Of a DNA stretch of 64,000 nucleotides, positions 55,571 through 64,000 are shown in pieces. The position numbers were made by a program, and so were the translations under genes. The DNA comes from Larus michahellis. Lineage: Eukaryota; Chordata; Aves; Charadriiformes; Laridae. Under the pieces are notes generated by a model. The model did no database searches. It was not told where the DNA came from and saw nothing but the letters and a program-made list of their open reading frames with translations. The stretch is from contig NC_133903.1 in NCBI RefSeq assembly GCF_964199755.1, forward strand, positions 5,473,001-5,537,000. Reading direction: 5' to 3'. How positions within the stretch are numbered: the stretch's first letter is position 1; every line of letters starts with the position of its first letter.

Positions 55571-57359
55571 AAAATTTCAACCTGTCCAGGAATTTGTCTT
55601 GAAAGTTGCCCTCCCTCTCCTCACGCCTCCTCTTCTCCAGGGGAGATTTCCTTCCTGGACTTCCCAGGGGCTCCATTAGCCCCACATTAAAGCCTTTTTA
55701 CTTTGCTCTAAAACTCTCCATCGAAGTAAAAGGAATTCTAATAAACCGCTGGGAAGACTCTGCTATTCACTCTTTCCATGGAAACACGGCGCTGCCTCGG
55801 AGCAGAGCTCCTCTCGACGGAGCCTGGGTCACGGCAGGAGGAGACCAAGGAGGGATGGAGAGATGGTTTCCATTATAACAGACCTTTTGAGAGAAATAAT
55901 CGCTGCTCTCCCACCAAGGAAAGCCTTCGAGACGACGGGGGCCTCGGCACAACGCGGGAGCGGGGCCGGCCTCGGAGGGGGTGGTGGCGTGAAGCGGTGA
56001 TGTGCCGGGTGCTGAGAAACTCATTAAAACATCTGATTAGTGGAAACGAAGGCGCCCACCGGTGACCGATTCCTCTCTCGATGGGAGGGACGAGTCCAGG
56101 AGGGTGGCTGGACCCGGTGCTGTGGGCAGAGGGGGGGCTCAGGGCTGGGGACACGGGGTGCGGTGAGGGGACGGGGTCGCAGGAGGACATCGGTGGCTCC
56201 TCACCCAGCGCTGGCCGAACATCACACCAGGCAAATACATTTTTGAAGGCCCCAAAAAAGCCTGTTGGCTCTGGGAGAGGGTTTCCGGCTGTCCCCCAGG
56301 CCCCAGGCAGGAGCTGGTCCGAGGGGGTCAGTGCGATGGCCGCCCTACCTAAAGTGACTGCAATATAATTAATTTTGAGCCTCCTCGCAGGCACAATCAT
56401 CCCGAGCGTTGCCGCTCCGACACCGCGCTGCAGGATGAAGGATGATTTTTTTTTTTTTTTTTTTTTTGTCCCTAAGCACGAGGAAGCTCGTTAGAAATAG
56501 CCCGAAGGGCAAAGTTAGGAAATGAAAATCCATGAGATCCGCTCGGATCCGGTGCGTGGAGCTTGATGAGAGTTGGGGCAGAGCTGCCTCCTCCCTGCCT
56601 GCAGGGAGCCGCGAGCGTGGGGAGAGGTGTCACCCGGGCCAAGGGACGAGAGCAATCCATTGGGATCATCGGGAGCAGGGCTGGGGGAAACTCAGCCAGC
56701 AAGAGAGCTGAGAGGAAGAGGAATGAGGAAGAGACAGCTCAGAGCATCCCGTGTCGGCACCGGGGAGTTCCCAGGGACCCCGGGCCAGCGGAGCTCGGCA
56801 GGGCCAGGCGGAAGGGGAGGCTGGTGGGAAAAAGCTCATTTTCCTCAGCATGGAGGAGGAAGCCTTATCTTTGTAGGTCGCGAGACACTGATGGCGACGG
56901 AGCGCCTTTGTTTTAGCAGCTCCAGAAATGACATTGCAATGAGTCATTATTTTTTAGCCCCCCAGGGGCAGGAGGCTGGGGGGGAGGAGGAGGGGGGTGT
57001 GTTACTTCCAGGGAAGCCTCCGAATTTGATGGGCAAGGTGAGCTCTGCCCTCGCTGCGGGGAAGATGGGAAGAGGCTTTTTGACACCGGTCATGCTGGGT
57101 TTGTGGTACCTCGGGGTGAGATCTGCTCTGCAGAGACAGCCAGTGAACACAAGGAGCATGGGGCCATGTCCACCCCTGTGGCGAGGGGCTGGGTACCACG
57201 CACGGGGATGCTCTGGAGCTGGATTTCACCAAGAAACTTTCCCATCCCCACAACTATGCAGCACCATCCTCTGTGAGCTCGGAGGCTTTAATGAGTAAAG
57301 TTAATTGGGGCGATAGGTGATGGTCTCCCACCCAGACGGTGGTTGGGCTGAGACAGACA
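55571..57359. other. Unique non-coding sequence
   Basis: No gene is recognised. A T tract occupies about 56,446-56,467, and GCAATATAATTAATTTTGAG at about 56,359 is a small AT-rich patch. CAAG/GTGAGCT at about 57,037 resembles a donor without a supporting exon. Open frames up to 241 residues overlap each other. Confidence 0.5.
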
Positions 57360-57540
57360 TGGCCGTGTCATGCAAATGGAGGTGACGTGGGGTGCCGGCA
57401 CGTCAGAAGTGCCGAGAAGTCATGAAATCAGCCTTTGTGAACTCATAAATCACAGAACTATGAAGCTGCCAGAAAAATCACAGCATTTAATAAACAAAGT
57501 GTTTGGTGGTGATTTGATTTGCATATGGGGCTCTCGGGGG
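57360..57540. promoter_or_regulatory. AT-richer stretch with a perfect octamer, enhancer candidate
   Basis: TCATGCAAATGGAGG has the octamer ATGCAAAT at 57,370-57,377, and GATTTGATTTGCATATGG near 57,513 carries a second, inverted TTTGCAT. Between them are ATTTAATAAACAAAGTG (a forkhead-like TAAACA plus CAAAG) and ACTCATAAATCAC. The inverted octamer-type pair about 150 bases apart suits POU-factor regulation. This is inferred. Confidence 0.35.
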
Positions 57541-58299
57541 CTTGTGGTTTCAACCTTTCTCCTCACCGCGGTGAGGGCAGGGTTTAAGGACAGCAGGGCT
57601 GAGGTTCTCCTGAAATCACAGGACTCCCGGAGTAGGGGATTTCAAAGATAGGAGAGCCAGGAAACAACCCAGATGGACCAGATTGCTGAATTTATGGGAT
57701 CGTGGTGTAAAAACAACAAATCCTTTAGTCTTCTCTCAGTCCCAGAGGAGAAGCCTGGGGGTGATGTCCACTGGATGGTGTCCCACCTTGGCTTTACTAG
57801 GGCAGCAGTCCCAGCCTGTGGTGCCAAACGGTGGAGGAGCTCTTCCCTGTGAAGGACAGGGTGCGATCGGTGGTTAGGGGGAATAAATACCGAGTCCCGG
57901 GAGAGCCGTGACGTCCCAGCTTGGTTTACCGTCCTGCAGAGAGGAGGCACGTGTGAAGTCGGAGGTGGCCGGGAGCGTGCTGTGGTGTATTAGCTGTAAA
58001 CAGCCAGGCTGGGGCTGGGATGGGGAGAAAGGGGACAAGGGAGTTGAGAGCAAGCGGTCTGCTTTGGCAGATGCTGGGTCCCCTTGCAAGGTTTGGTCTG
58101 TTTTGCGGCTTGATGCCTGCTATCTCGAGTAATTAACAGGGAAAAGAGAGGGCCTGGTTATCCATCCTTCAAGAGCAAGGGGTTGAATTGAAAGGCAGCA
58201 CCTTGGAAGTGGATCAAATAGCTCTCCAGCCCCCTGCGTACGGCTCGGAAACTTGCTGCCGTGCTGCGTTATCAAGGTGAACAGCTTTAGTTCAATTAA
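57541..58299. other. Unique non-coding sequence
   Basis: No gene is recognised. CTCGAGTAATTAACAGGG at about 58,125 and GTTCAATTAAAGTGAGG at about 58,290 carry homeodomain cores at the edge of the following CpG-rich domain. Confidence 0.5.
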
Positions 58300-58970
58300 A
58301 GTGAGGCTCAGAGCGGAGTCGTGGGAGGAGGCAGGGCTGGGCGCTCGCACCCTTCGGGCAGGAGCCAGCGCGCACGGAGCTGCACGGCAGCGACCCCGGC
58401 CAGGGCACCGCTGGTGGCAGGACGCGGGCATCCCGGTGTGCCAGGGCCACCAAAGCTCTCCCTGGCGAGCAGCACTGTGTGAGGGGACCAGCTCCCCCTC
58501 CTCGCCTCTGCACCGGATTTTGTTTACCCCTTGGAAAAAGAGGTGTGCAGGGAAGGATTGCTCTTTGTTACCATCTCCCTTTCCCCCCCTTCTCCTAAAA
58601 TACCCCCCCCCCCAAAAGCAGTCGCTCTCAGCGATGAGCTACCATCAGCTCACCGTGCACCTAAATCCCCGCAGATGCTCGGCGCTGGGAGCTCGCGCGC
58701 CTGTATTTTTCCTGCCGGTCCCTGCCTGGGCTGCAGCTGGCTACGGCACACAGAAAGCTGCAGGTGTGATTTGTTCATTTGCCTCCACTCCCCCCTCCCC
58801 CGGGTCCCCCAGCGCTGCCTCCCTCTTGCTTTCCTTCCCCGCCGCCACGCGAGCCCACCGAGCTCATCCCACCCGGCTCATCGCAGCGGCGAGACCCGCA
58901 TCCCACCCCACGCCGACTCCGGCATCTCCCCGGTGCAGCGCTTGGCGGAGGGCTGGGATCGCTGGGGCTG

Positions 58971-58998
<28 letters not shown>
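58971..58998. repeat. (GT)13 microsatellite
   Basis: A run of alternating G and T, ending with one C substitution. It is Z-DNA-prone and likely to be polymorphic. Confidence 0.95.
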
Positions 58999-59001
<3 letters not shown>

Positions 59002-59250
59002 GAAAGGGGAGGGGGGGTTAATCTGATCCTACGAGGTTGAAAGAGGAGAAAAAAAAAAAAATAAAATCAAAACTATAAAAGAAGGCAGCAACCTCCTCCT
59101 TTTCCCTCTCCCCCGCTCCAGAGGATTAAGCCTACAAAAAAAAAAAAAAAGAGAAAAAAAAAAAATGTCTGCAGCTTTCTGTTGACCCTGCATGATGGCA
59201 TTTTTGCGCTCTGTGTGCTGCCTCTGCTGATTGCTATTCCTGGCACAAAC

Positions 59251-59284
59251 ACACACACACACGCACACACATACACACACACGC
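59251..59284. repeat. Imperfect (CA)n microsatellite
   Basis: ACACACACACACACGCACAC followed by ACATACACACACACGC: a CA array with G and T interruptions. It translates as His-Thr repeats in one frame, which explains the repetitive frames here. Confidence 0.95.
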
Positions 59285-59584
59285 AGCCCCAGCACGGCTC
59301 ACACGGGCACGGCGAGCCCACTCCAAAAAAAAAAAAAAAAAAAAAAATTAAAAAACCAAAACAAAACCAAACCGAAAAAAAACCCCAACCATCCCCAAAA
59401 CCCAACCCAAGCCGGTGCCCCTCGGCGTCCCTGGCCACCCTGGGCTCTGCAGGGAGGGCCACCAGCACCCGCTGCCGCTCGCCCTCTCCTCCACCCCACT
59501 TCTCACCTCGTCCCCAGCTCCAGCGAGCACTTTCTGCCGGAGCCGCCCGCAGCCAGAGCCCTCCACCACTCCTACCGCTGGCAT

Positions 59585-59655
59585 TACATTTTCAGGCTGG
59601 ATGCTATAGGGCCGTTTCTAATTACCTTATATCCCCTAGTGGTCTATGAATAATG
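59585..59655. promoter_or_regulatory. Short AT-rich island just upstream of the candidate exon
   Basis: GGATGCTATAGGGCCGTTTC, then TAATTACCTTATATCC, then CTATGAATAATGG lie inside the CpG-rich domain. It has a TAATTA core. The contrast with the flanks suggests a short conserved element, possibly in the proximal promoter of the next exon. Confidence 0.35.
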
Positions 59656-59692
59656 GTTAGTGAAGGAGCTCAGAAGGGCTGCTGAGAAGGGA

Positions 59693-59695
<3 letters not shown>

Positions 59696-59727
<32 letters not shown>

Positions 59728-59735
59728 AAGAAAAA
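59696..59735. repeat. A30 homopolymer with A/G extension
   Basis: Thirty A bases at 59,696-59,725 are followed by GAAAG and A8. The length is likely to be unstable and error-prone. The downstream T tracts at 59,885-59,894, 59,901-59,913 and 59,920-59,941 are complementary, so the intervening 150 bases could fold back. Confidence 0.9.
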
Positions 59736-59776
59736 AAAGGGAGAATTGTGCTATTTCTCACATTTTTTTTTCTAAG

Positions 59777-59857
59777 GCTCTAATCTGGCTACTGTGCTCT
59801 GGAAGAGGAGGAGAGCGAGCCAGCAGGAGAGAGAGGAGAGAGCGAGGACCATCGCAG
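59777..59857 (+). other. Candidate 81-bp internal 5' exon
   Basis: A T9-type tract ending TCTAAG precedes 59,777 (acceptor-like), and CATCGCAG/GTATTG at 59,850-59,863 is a fair donor. The 81 bases between (GCTCTAATCTGGCTACTGTG at the start, purine-rich GAGAGAGCGAGG toward the end) are an exact multiple of three. The frame is open (ALIWLLCSGRGG...), but the peptide is low-complexity Arg/Glu-rich and lies in an Arg/Lys-rich chance frame. The purine-rich second half resembles an exonic splicing enhancer. A 5' UTR exon is more likely than coding. Unverified. Confidence 0.3.
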
Positions 59858-60091
59858 GTATTGTTGCAAGCTACATCTTTGTGCTTTTTTTTTTCCTTCC
59901 TTTTTTTTTTTTTCTGTCTTTTTTTTTTTTTTTTTTTTTTTATTAAAGCCGCAGCAGAATTGGAGGATGGGGGGCGGGGGGGGGAAGGAATGTTATGTGC
60001 GGACGGAGCTTTTTCCGGATTTATTTTTCTCTTGTGCAACTCGTGTGCCGCTGTGATTGAATGGATGCACGGCACCGGCATCGCGGAGTTT

Positions 60092-60174
60092 GGGGGGGGG
60101 TGGGAGGGGGGGGGGGGGGGATGGTTGTTGTACGTACGTGTGTGTGTGTGTGTGTCCGTGTGTGTCTGTGTGTC
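60092..60174. repeat. G-run cluster followed by an imperfect (GT)n
   Basis: Two long G runs (60,092-60,100 and 60,106-60,120, with TGGGA between) precede GTACGTAC and an imperfect GT array to 60,174. The G-rich strand can form quadruplexes. Confidence 0.9.
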
Positions 60175-60827
60175 CTGTTTGCGGCAGCGGCGGAGGAGGG
60201 GGCGTTGGAGGGGGGGTGGGTGGGGGGGGTGTTTTGCTTTTCTGGAAGTAATAAAGAAATTTGCAACCGGTCCAAAAAACCTCCTGACTTGCCGATTGAT
60301 GGGTGTCTGAACAAAGATACAGCTGAGACTTGGAATATTTGTGCGTGTAAGGGATGGATTCGTTTTTGCTTGTCCTGGCTCCTACTTTTCCAAAGTTAAA
60401 AATAATAACGGGCACGGGGCTGTGAAAGCCTCTGCAGAGGGGAATCTTCCAGGGGAGGCTTATTTAATTTAGGAGTTATTGATGTGCATGGTTTTATACT
60501 TATAAAAGTTGCGGCGGTGCCGCGGTCGGGCGCCTGGCTCTCCTTGCCGTTGTCTGCACGTGAGAACGCTGACTTGATGGATTTTCTTTCTTTTATTCGG
60601 GGGCTGGCGGGGCAGGAAAAAAATGGATCTAGCAGATAACCCAAGGAATCGCGGGGTTTGCACATCTGGCTGCGCCTTCGGAAAACCCCTCGGTGGGACT
60701 TTTCACCTCCCGCTCCCTTTCTCCCACGGCAGATTTTGCCCCCGAATCCTCCATTGACGTTAATAAACAAACAAACCAGGGAATAACCGAGGAGCCCGGC
60801 GAGGGGGCTCAGAGCCTGCTGTCGACT

Positions 60828-60843
60828 GGGGGGGGGGGGGGGG
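60828..60843. repeat. G16 homopolymer
   Basis: Sixteen G bases follow GTCGACT. Further G runs nearby lie at 60,929-60,936, 61,513-61,523 and 61,540-61,555. Their lengths should be treated as approximate in any assembly. Confidence 0.9.
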
Positions 60844-61594
60844 CATGTGCTTTTGTTTTAAATAACGAAACGGCGATGATTGAAAACATATGAATAGGAT
60901 GCAATGCAGAGCGGGTGTGTTACGCGGGGGGGGGGGGCGGGGGGAGAGCTGGAAAACTGCTTATACGACAGAAGCGGAGCTTGAATGAGTGTTGGTGAGA
61001 TGAAAGGCGAGGGGTCCGTCTCTAGCCCGGCTGCGGTGGGGGGGCCGTTCCCAAAGGCAGAGGAATGATCTTGGGGTGGGGAAACTGGCTGGGGAGAAAT
61101 AATAAAAAAAAAAAAACAACAAAACCCACCAAACAAAAACCTGGAGCGAAGTATGTGATTATATCCCATCCAACTTTGCCGGCTGCGGCGTTAATGGAGC
61201 TGATTGTACTCGAAAATAATAAAATCCAGAGGAAAATACGCCTGTGCGTGGAGGGGGGAGACGTTTGGGGAGCAGGAGAGGGTCCCACAACCCCGTCGGT
61301 CCCCCCAAAAGCGCCGCCGAGGTGGGTGATGCCGTGGCGTTATCCAAACGTGGCCGGATTGTGTTTATTTGGGCGGAAATATAAAGCTCGAGCAACTGCC
61401 CCGGGGAGGGCTGGAATCCCCCCGGGAAAGGGCTCGGAAACCGGTGCTGCCCTTCGCTGCCTGCCCTGCCTGGCCTTGCTTTTGTGTTTGTTTGCTTCCA
61501 AAGGAGGGAGGTGGGGGGGGGGGAAGAGAGAAGGGAGCCGGGGGGGGGGGGGGGGCGCGAAGGCGGGGAGAAGCCGTGAGGGCGGAGAGCCGAT

Positions 61595-61870
61595 TTAAAT
61601 TGGACTTAATGGATTCCCAGGGCAGCTCTTTTAGATGAAAGTCAAAATAAGAGCCAAAGTGAATCTCAGCAGACCTGTCTGTTGCATTAGAGATGCAGCC
61701 TTCCTCTCCCTCCCTCCCTTTTTTCTTTAAAAGAGAGGGGGAAAAAAGTGTTATCCGTACAGAAGACGGCGTGGAGTTTCTCGTTCCTATAATGAGAGCT
61801 CTAATTGAAGAACTTGCAGCCTCTTGGGAGAGTCTTTACTGATCGCTGCTTTTGTTATTCATGCCGCGCT
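61595..61870. promoter_or_regulatory. AT-rich islands within the CpG domain, enhancer candidate
   Basis: GATTTAAATTGGACTTAATG at about 61,591 and CCTATAATGAGAGCTCTAAT at about 61,786, separated by a pyrimidine/A-rich tract, contain several TAAT cores and few CpG. The sharp contrast with the G-rich flanks suggests conserved non-coding elements. Function is inferred. Confidence 0.35.
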
Positions 61871-62296
61871 CTGTTTTCTTGGTTTTTTTTTTTTTTTTTT
61901 GGGGGGGGAGGCCCTGGCGTAAGTCTGGCCGCAGCGGGGTCGGGGTGCGATGCTGTGTGTGTCCCCCCCACGCCAGTTCGGTGGGATGCCGGCAGGTAAC
62001 ACCCCCCTCCGATCCGTGTCCCCCCCCCCCCGATCCGTGTCCGTCCCCCCCCACCCCGGGGAGGCTGAGCGGCTGCTGCCGGCTGTGCCGTGCTGGAGGA
62101 GGAGATGTGCGGCTCAAACCCCCCCCCCGGGAGCCGGGGAGGGGGGGGGGACAGGCTGCAGTCTGGCTGCGGGTGACTCTCGTCCTCGCAGGACCCCTGG
62201 GCTGCGGGACGGATCCTGCCCGGCGTGACGCGCGGGGACGGCTGGCGGTGAGGGTGCGAAGCAGGGCTTGTGCCTCCTGCCTGGGCTCGCTGCAGG

Positions 62297-62346
62297 GTGC
62301 CGTGGGGTGCTGTGGGGTGCCGTGGGGCGCCACGGGCTGCCACGAG
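62297..62346. repeat. Five-copy 10-bp tandem repeat
   Basis: GTGCCGTGGG, GTGCTGTGGG, GTGCCGTGGG, GCGCCACGGG and CTGCCACGAG follow one another in exact 10-base steps. The last two have inverted GTG to CAC, so units 1-3 can pair with units 4-5 (GTGCCGTGG with CCACGG-type complements). Confidence 0.8.
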
Positions 62347-62984
62347 CCCACACGGTGCAGAGGGTACAATGCAGCCCCACCGCCACGGCTCTTGTGTCCC
62401 GTGGGGGTTCAGGGTGGCTCTCTGCAGCCAGAGTGTCACCTGGAGGGGACAGGCGTTGTGCCAAAGCCGCGTGGACCTTGGGTATAGAACAGGACATGGC
62501 AGCCGAGCTGACAGGACCTGTGCTGGGCAGGAGAGATGAATTTCCCCCCTCTCCTGCCTTTGCCGTTGCCCAGCAATTCGGGACAGGGAAGGGCAGGGGT
62601 CTGGCAGATGGGGCTCCCTCCCAGGGGGGGTCTCATCACCCCCACTCCCGCTCACAGGCCCCTTTGTGTGGTAAGTGTCTCTGTGACCACATGGAGGTGG
62701 TGGCTGTCCCCAAGCCCCGTGTCCCCACGTGGTCCCACAGCGATGCTGTGCGTGGCAGTGGGCTGCTTTGGTGCAGCCGAAAGCTGCTGGGGAGCAGGTC
62801 CCTACTGCCCCCATGTCCCTCTCCCAACCCTGGACACCTTTTGGAGCTGCACTTGAGCTCTACATGGATGAAAACAAGAACCACGAGCCCTGGGGACGCT
62901 CTCGGTGGCATTTGGTGGCTGTGGGGCTGAGTCTGGCCGGGGAAGAGGATGTGTGAGCAGGACAGGGCTCCACCAGCCCATCGG
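62347..62984. other. Unique GC-rich sequence
   Basis: No gene is recognised. GTGTG/GTAAGTGTC at 62,666-62,679 resembles a donor, but an acceptor-like CAG lies only 13 bases upstream, so an exon is not credible. Overlapping open frames on both strands are spurious (the minus-strand frame at 61,855-62,814 is 319 residues, Pro/Gly/His-rich). Confidence 0.5.
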
Positions 62985-63185
62985 TTTAGCGCGGAGGCAA
63001 AGCAGTTAACCTGGACATCAGATCTCCCCGAGAATTGTGTATTGACCCCGACGGCGATGCATCAGGAGCGACAGACTCTCCATCATCGATTCCTCTCCTC
63101 CCATCACCAGGTGTCGACACTAACGGTTGTGGAGCCGGCTTTAATTTCAGGCCTCTGGCTCCAAAGCATAACACTTAGCTGTGGT
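62985..63185. promoter_or_regulatory. Moderate-GC stretch, weak enhancer candidate
   Basis: GCAGTTAACCTGGACATCAG, GAATTGTGTATTGACC, ATCATCGATTCC and GGCTTTAATTTCAGG give a lower-GC, unique patch between GC-rich segments. Motif content is modest. Confidence 0.25.
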
Positions 63186-64000
63186 CCCAAGGTGCTGCCA
63201 GGCTTTGCAAACGCCTCCGCGGGCAGGTTGCCATCCTTATTTTGTGGCAGGTATGGCCGGGGGTGGCCGGCTGAGCCAGGGATGGGGCTCGTGGAGGACC
63301 CACGAGCCCTGGGCTCCCCAGCGCCATCGGGCAGGGTGGCCTCCCGAGGTGGCCTTTGGTGGAGGACCCAGGGGGGCACCTGGAGCTCCTGTTTTGCCAG
63401 TCTTTGCTAGGAAAACCCTCTGGTCTGGTCCCCCCGTGCTGTTGGTGCTGAGCAGCAGAGGATGCACCGGGGCTGGGGAGTCCCAGTCCTCCTGCAGCCT
63501 TTGCTGGGTGACCTCGTCTGACCGGGGTGCCTCTTGCCCTCCCCACCTCCGAAATGGCCACGACCAAATCCGATGGGCCACGTGTATGTGTGCCACCCCA
63601 CGGAGACCCGGTGGGGAGGGTGGTGTTTTTCTTGGGTGCCTTGATTTTGGGCAGGATGAAGCTGCCGGCGGGGGCCGGCTGGCACGCCGCCTCTCCTCCT
63701 TCCCAGCATCTTGAGATTTCCGAGACGCACGCAACCAGGCTGAGGCTGAAAAAGCTGCTTGTGGTTCAAGAGCATCTCCTCGACGGAGGAGAGAGGAAGG
63801 CTTTTCATTCCTCCCTTTCTTTTGGAGCTAGCTGAGCTCCCCTCGCCGGTGCAGGGGCTCTTCCCGCTCCCCCCTGCAAGGGAACGTTAAAAGCCAGGGG
63901 CAGCGGATATCTTGACACCCCGTCAATCCGAGCCTTTTACAGCAGCAGTCTCTGAAGGCTGGCACTCTGCTGCACAGAAGAAAACAAGTGAGAAGAGGGG
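63186..64000. other. Unique sequence at the right edge
   Basis: No gene is recognised. Frames up to 177 residues overlap on both strands. GAAAACAAGTGAGAAG at about 63,981-63,996 contains a donor-like AGTGAG, but the window ends immediately after, so nothing can be said about an exon here. Confidence 0.45.

Larger units (their letters stand above)
58300..62300. promoter_or_regulatory. CpG- and simple-sequence-rich domain, possible promoter/5' UTR region
   Basis: About 4 kb combines raised CpG density (58.3-59.6 kb, 60.0-60.6 kb, 61.2-62.3 kb), long G runs, long A/T runs and (GT)n/(CA)n arrays with short AT-rich islands. Such a mixture is common around 5' exons of bird developmental genes. Candidate splice sites occur at 59,776 (acceptor) and 59,858 (donor). 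No protein-coding exon is recognised. The domain may belong to an alternative promoter or to later 5' UTR exons of the transcript starting in the CpG island at 23.4-24.7 kb, or to another gene. Confidence 0.4.

Noticed and set aside
61855..62814. 319-codon minus-strand open frame
   Set aside because: Low-complexity Pro/Gly/His translation of G-run and CpG-rich DNA, with plus-strand frames open over the same region.
1..64000. CRISPR arrays, tRNA/rRNA genes, bacterial operons, known microRNA hairpins
   Set aside because: Read by eye, no direct-repeat/spacer array, no tRNA cloverleaf, no rRNA segment and no microRNA seed-plus-hairpin that I recognise was found. A covariance-model scan could still reveal diverged RNAs.

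Overview
This looks like vertebrate nuclear DNA, most likely from a bird and probably from a GC-rich microchromosome. The evidence is high overall GC, CpG islands, very few transposons, and one clear CR1 LINE tail at about 13.03-13.38 kb. A few badly decayed ancient repeats (MIR-like and palindromic MITE-like) are also present. Nothing bacterial, viral or organellar was seen. CR1 also occurs in turtles and crocodilians, so 'bird' is an inference.

I could not identify a single protein-coding exon with confidence. The long open frames are explained by a high-GC, stop-poor background or by tandem repeats that stay open in several frames. Many overlap another open frame on the same or opposite strand, and none gives a protein I recognise. 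The window reads as the regulatory landscape, or the 5' UTR exons and first introns, of one or more genes whose coding parts lie outside it. No gene symbol is assigned.

Layout. 1-0.25 kb: edge of a CpG-rich block, followed by a C-rich minisatellite (0.30-0.54 kb). 0.5-23 kb: unique non-coding sequence with AT-rich islands dense in homeodomain-type motifs, a 71-bp minisatellite (11.29-11.72 kb), a palindromic MITE-like relic, the CR1 fragment, a facing pair of MIR-like fragments (15.4-15.6 kb) and a 15-copy GGAT array (20.1 kb). 23.18-24.95 kb: a degenerate hexamer satellite, then a strong CpG island with a likely non-coding first exon ending in a consensus donor at 23,976 (+), a (CCCTT)24 array and three CRE-type sites. 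25-58 kb: mostly unique non-coding DNA. It holds several AT-rich islands that look like conserved enhancers (32.3-33.0, 33.7-33.9, 38.4-38.8, 41.3-41.5, 43.0-43.2 and 44.2-44.4 kb), a pair of opposed YY1-type sites (40.16 and 40.29 kb) and a small CpG/Z-DNA cluster (53.0-53.4 kb). 58.3-62.3 kb: a CpG-, homopolymer- and microsatellite-rich domain with a possible 81-bp 5' exon. 62.3-64 kb: unique non-coding DNA.

The most interesting observation is a diverged duplication of a 67-bp homeodomain-motif element, at 38,473-38,539 and 39,393-39,459. The copies match at 57 of 67 positions with no gaps. They may be paired regulatory modules or two exapted copies of an unrecognised ancient repeat. All enhancer calls here are inferred from composition and motifs and have not been tested by alignment.
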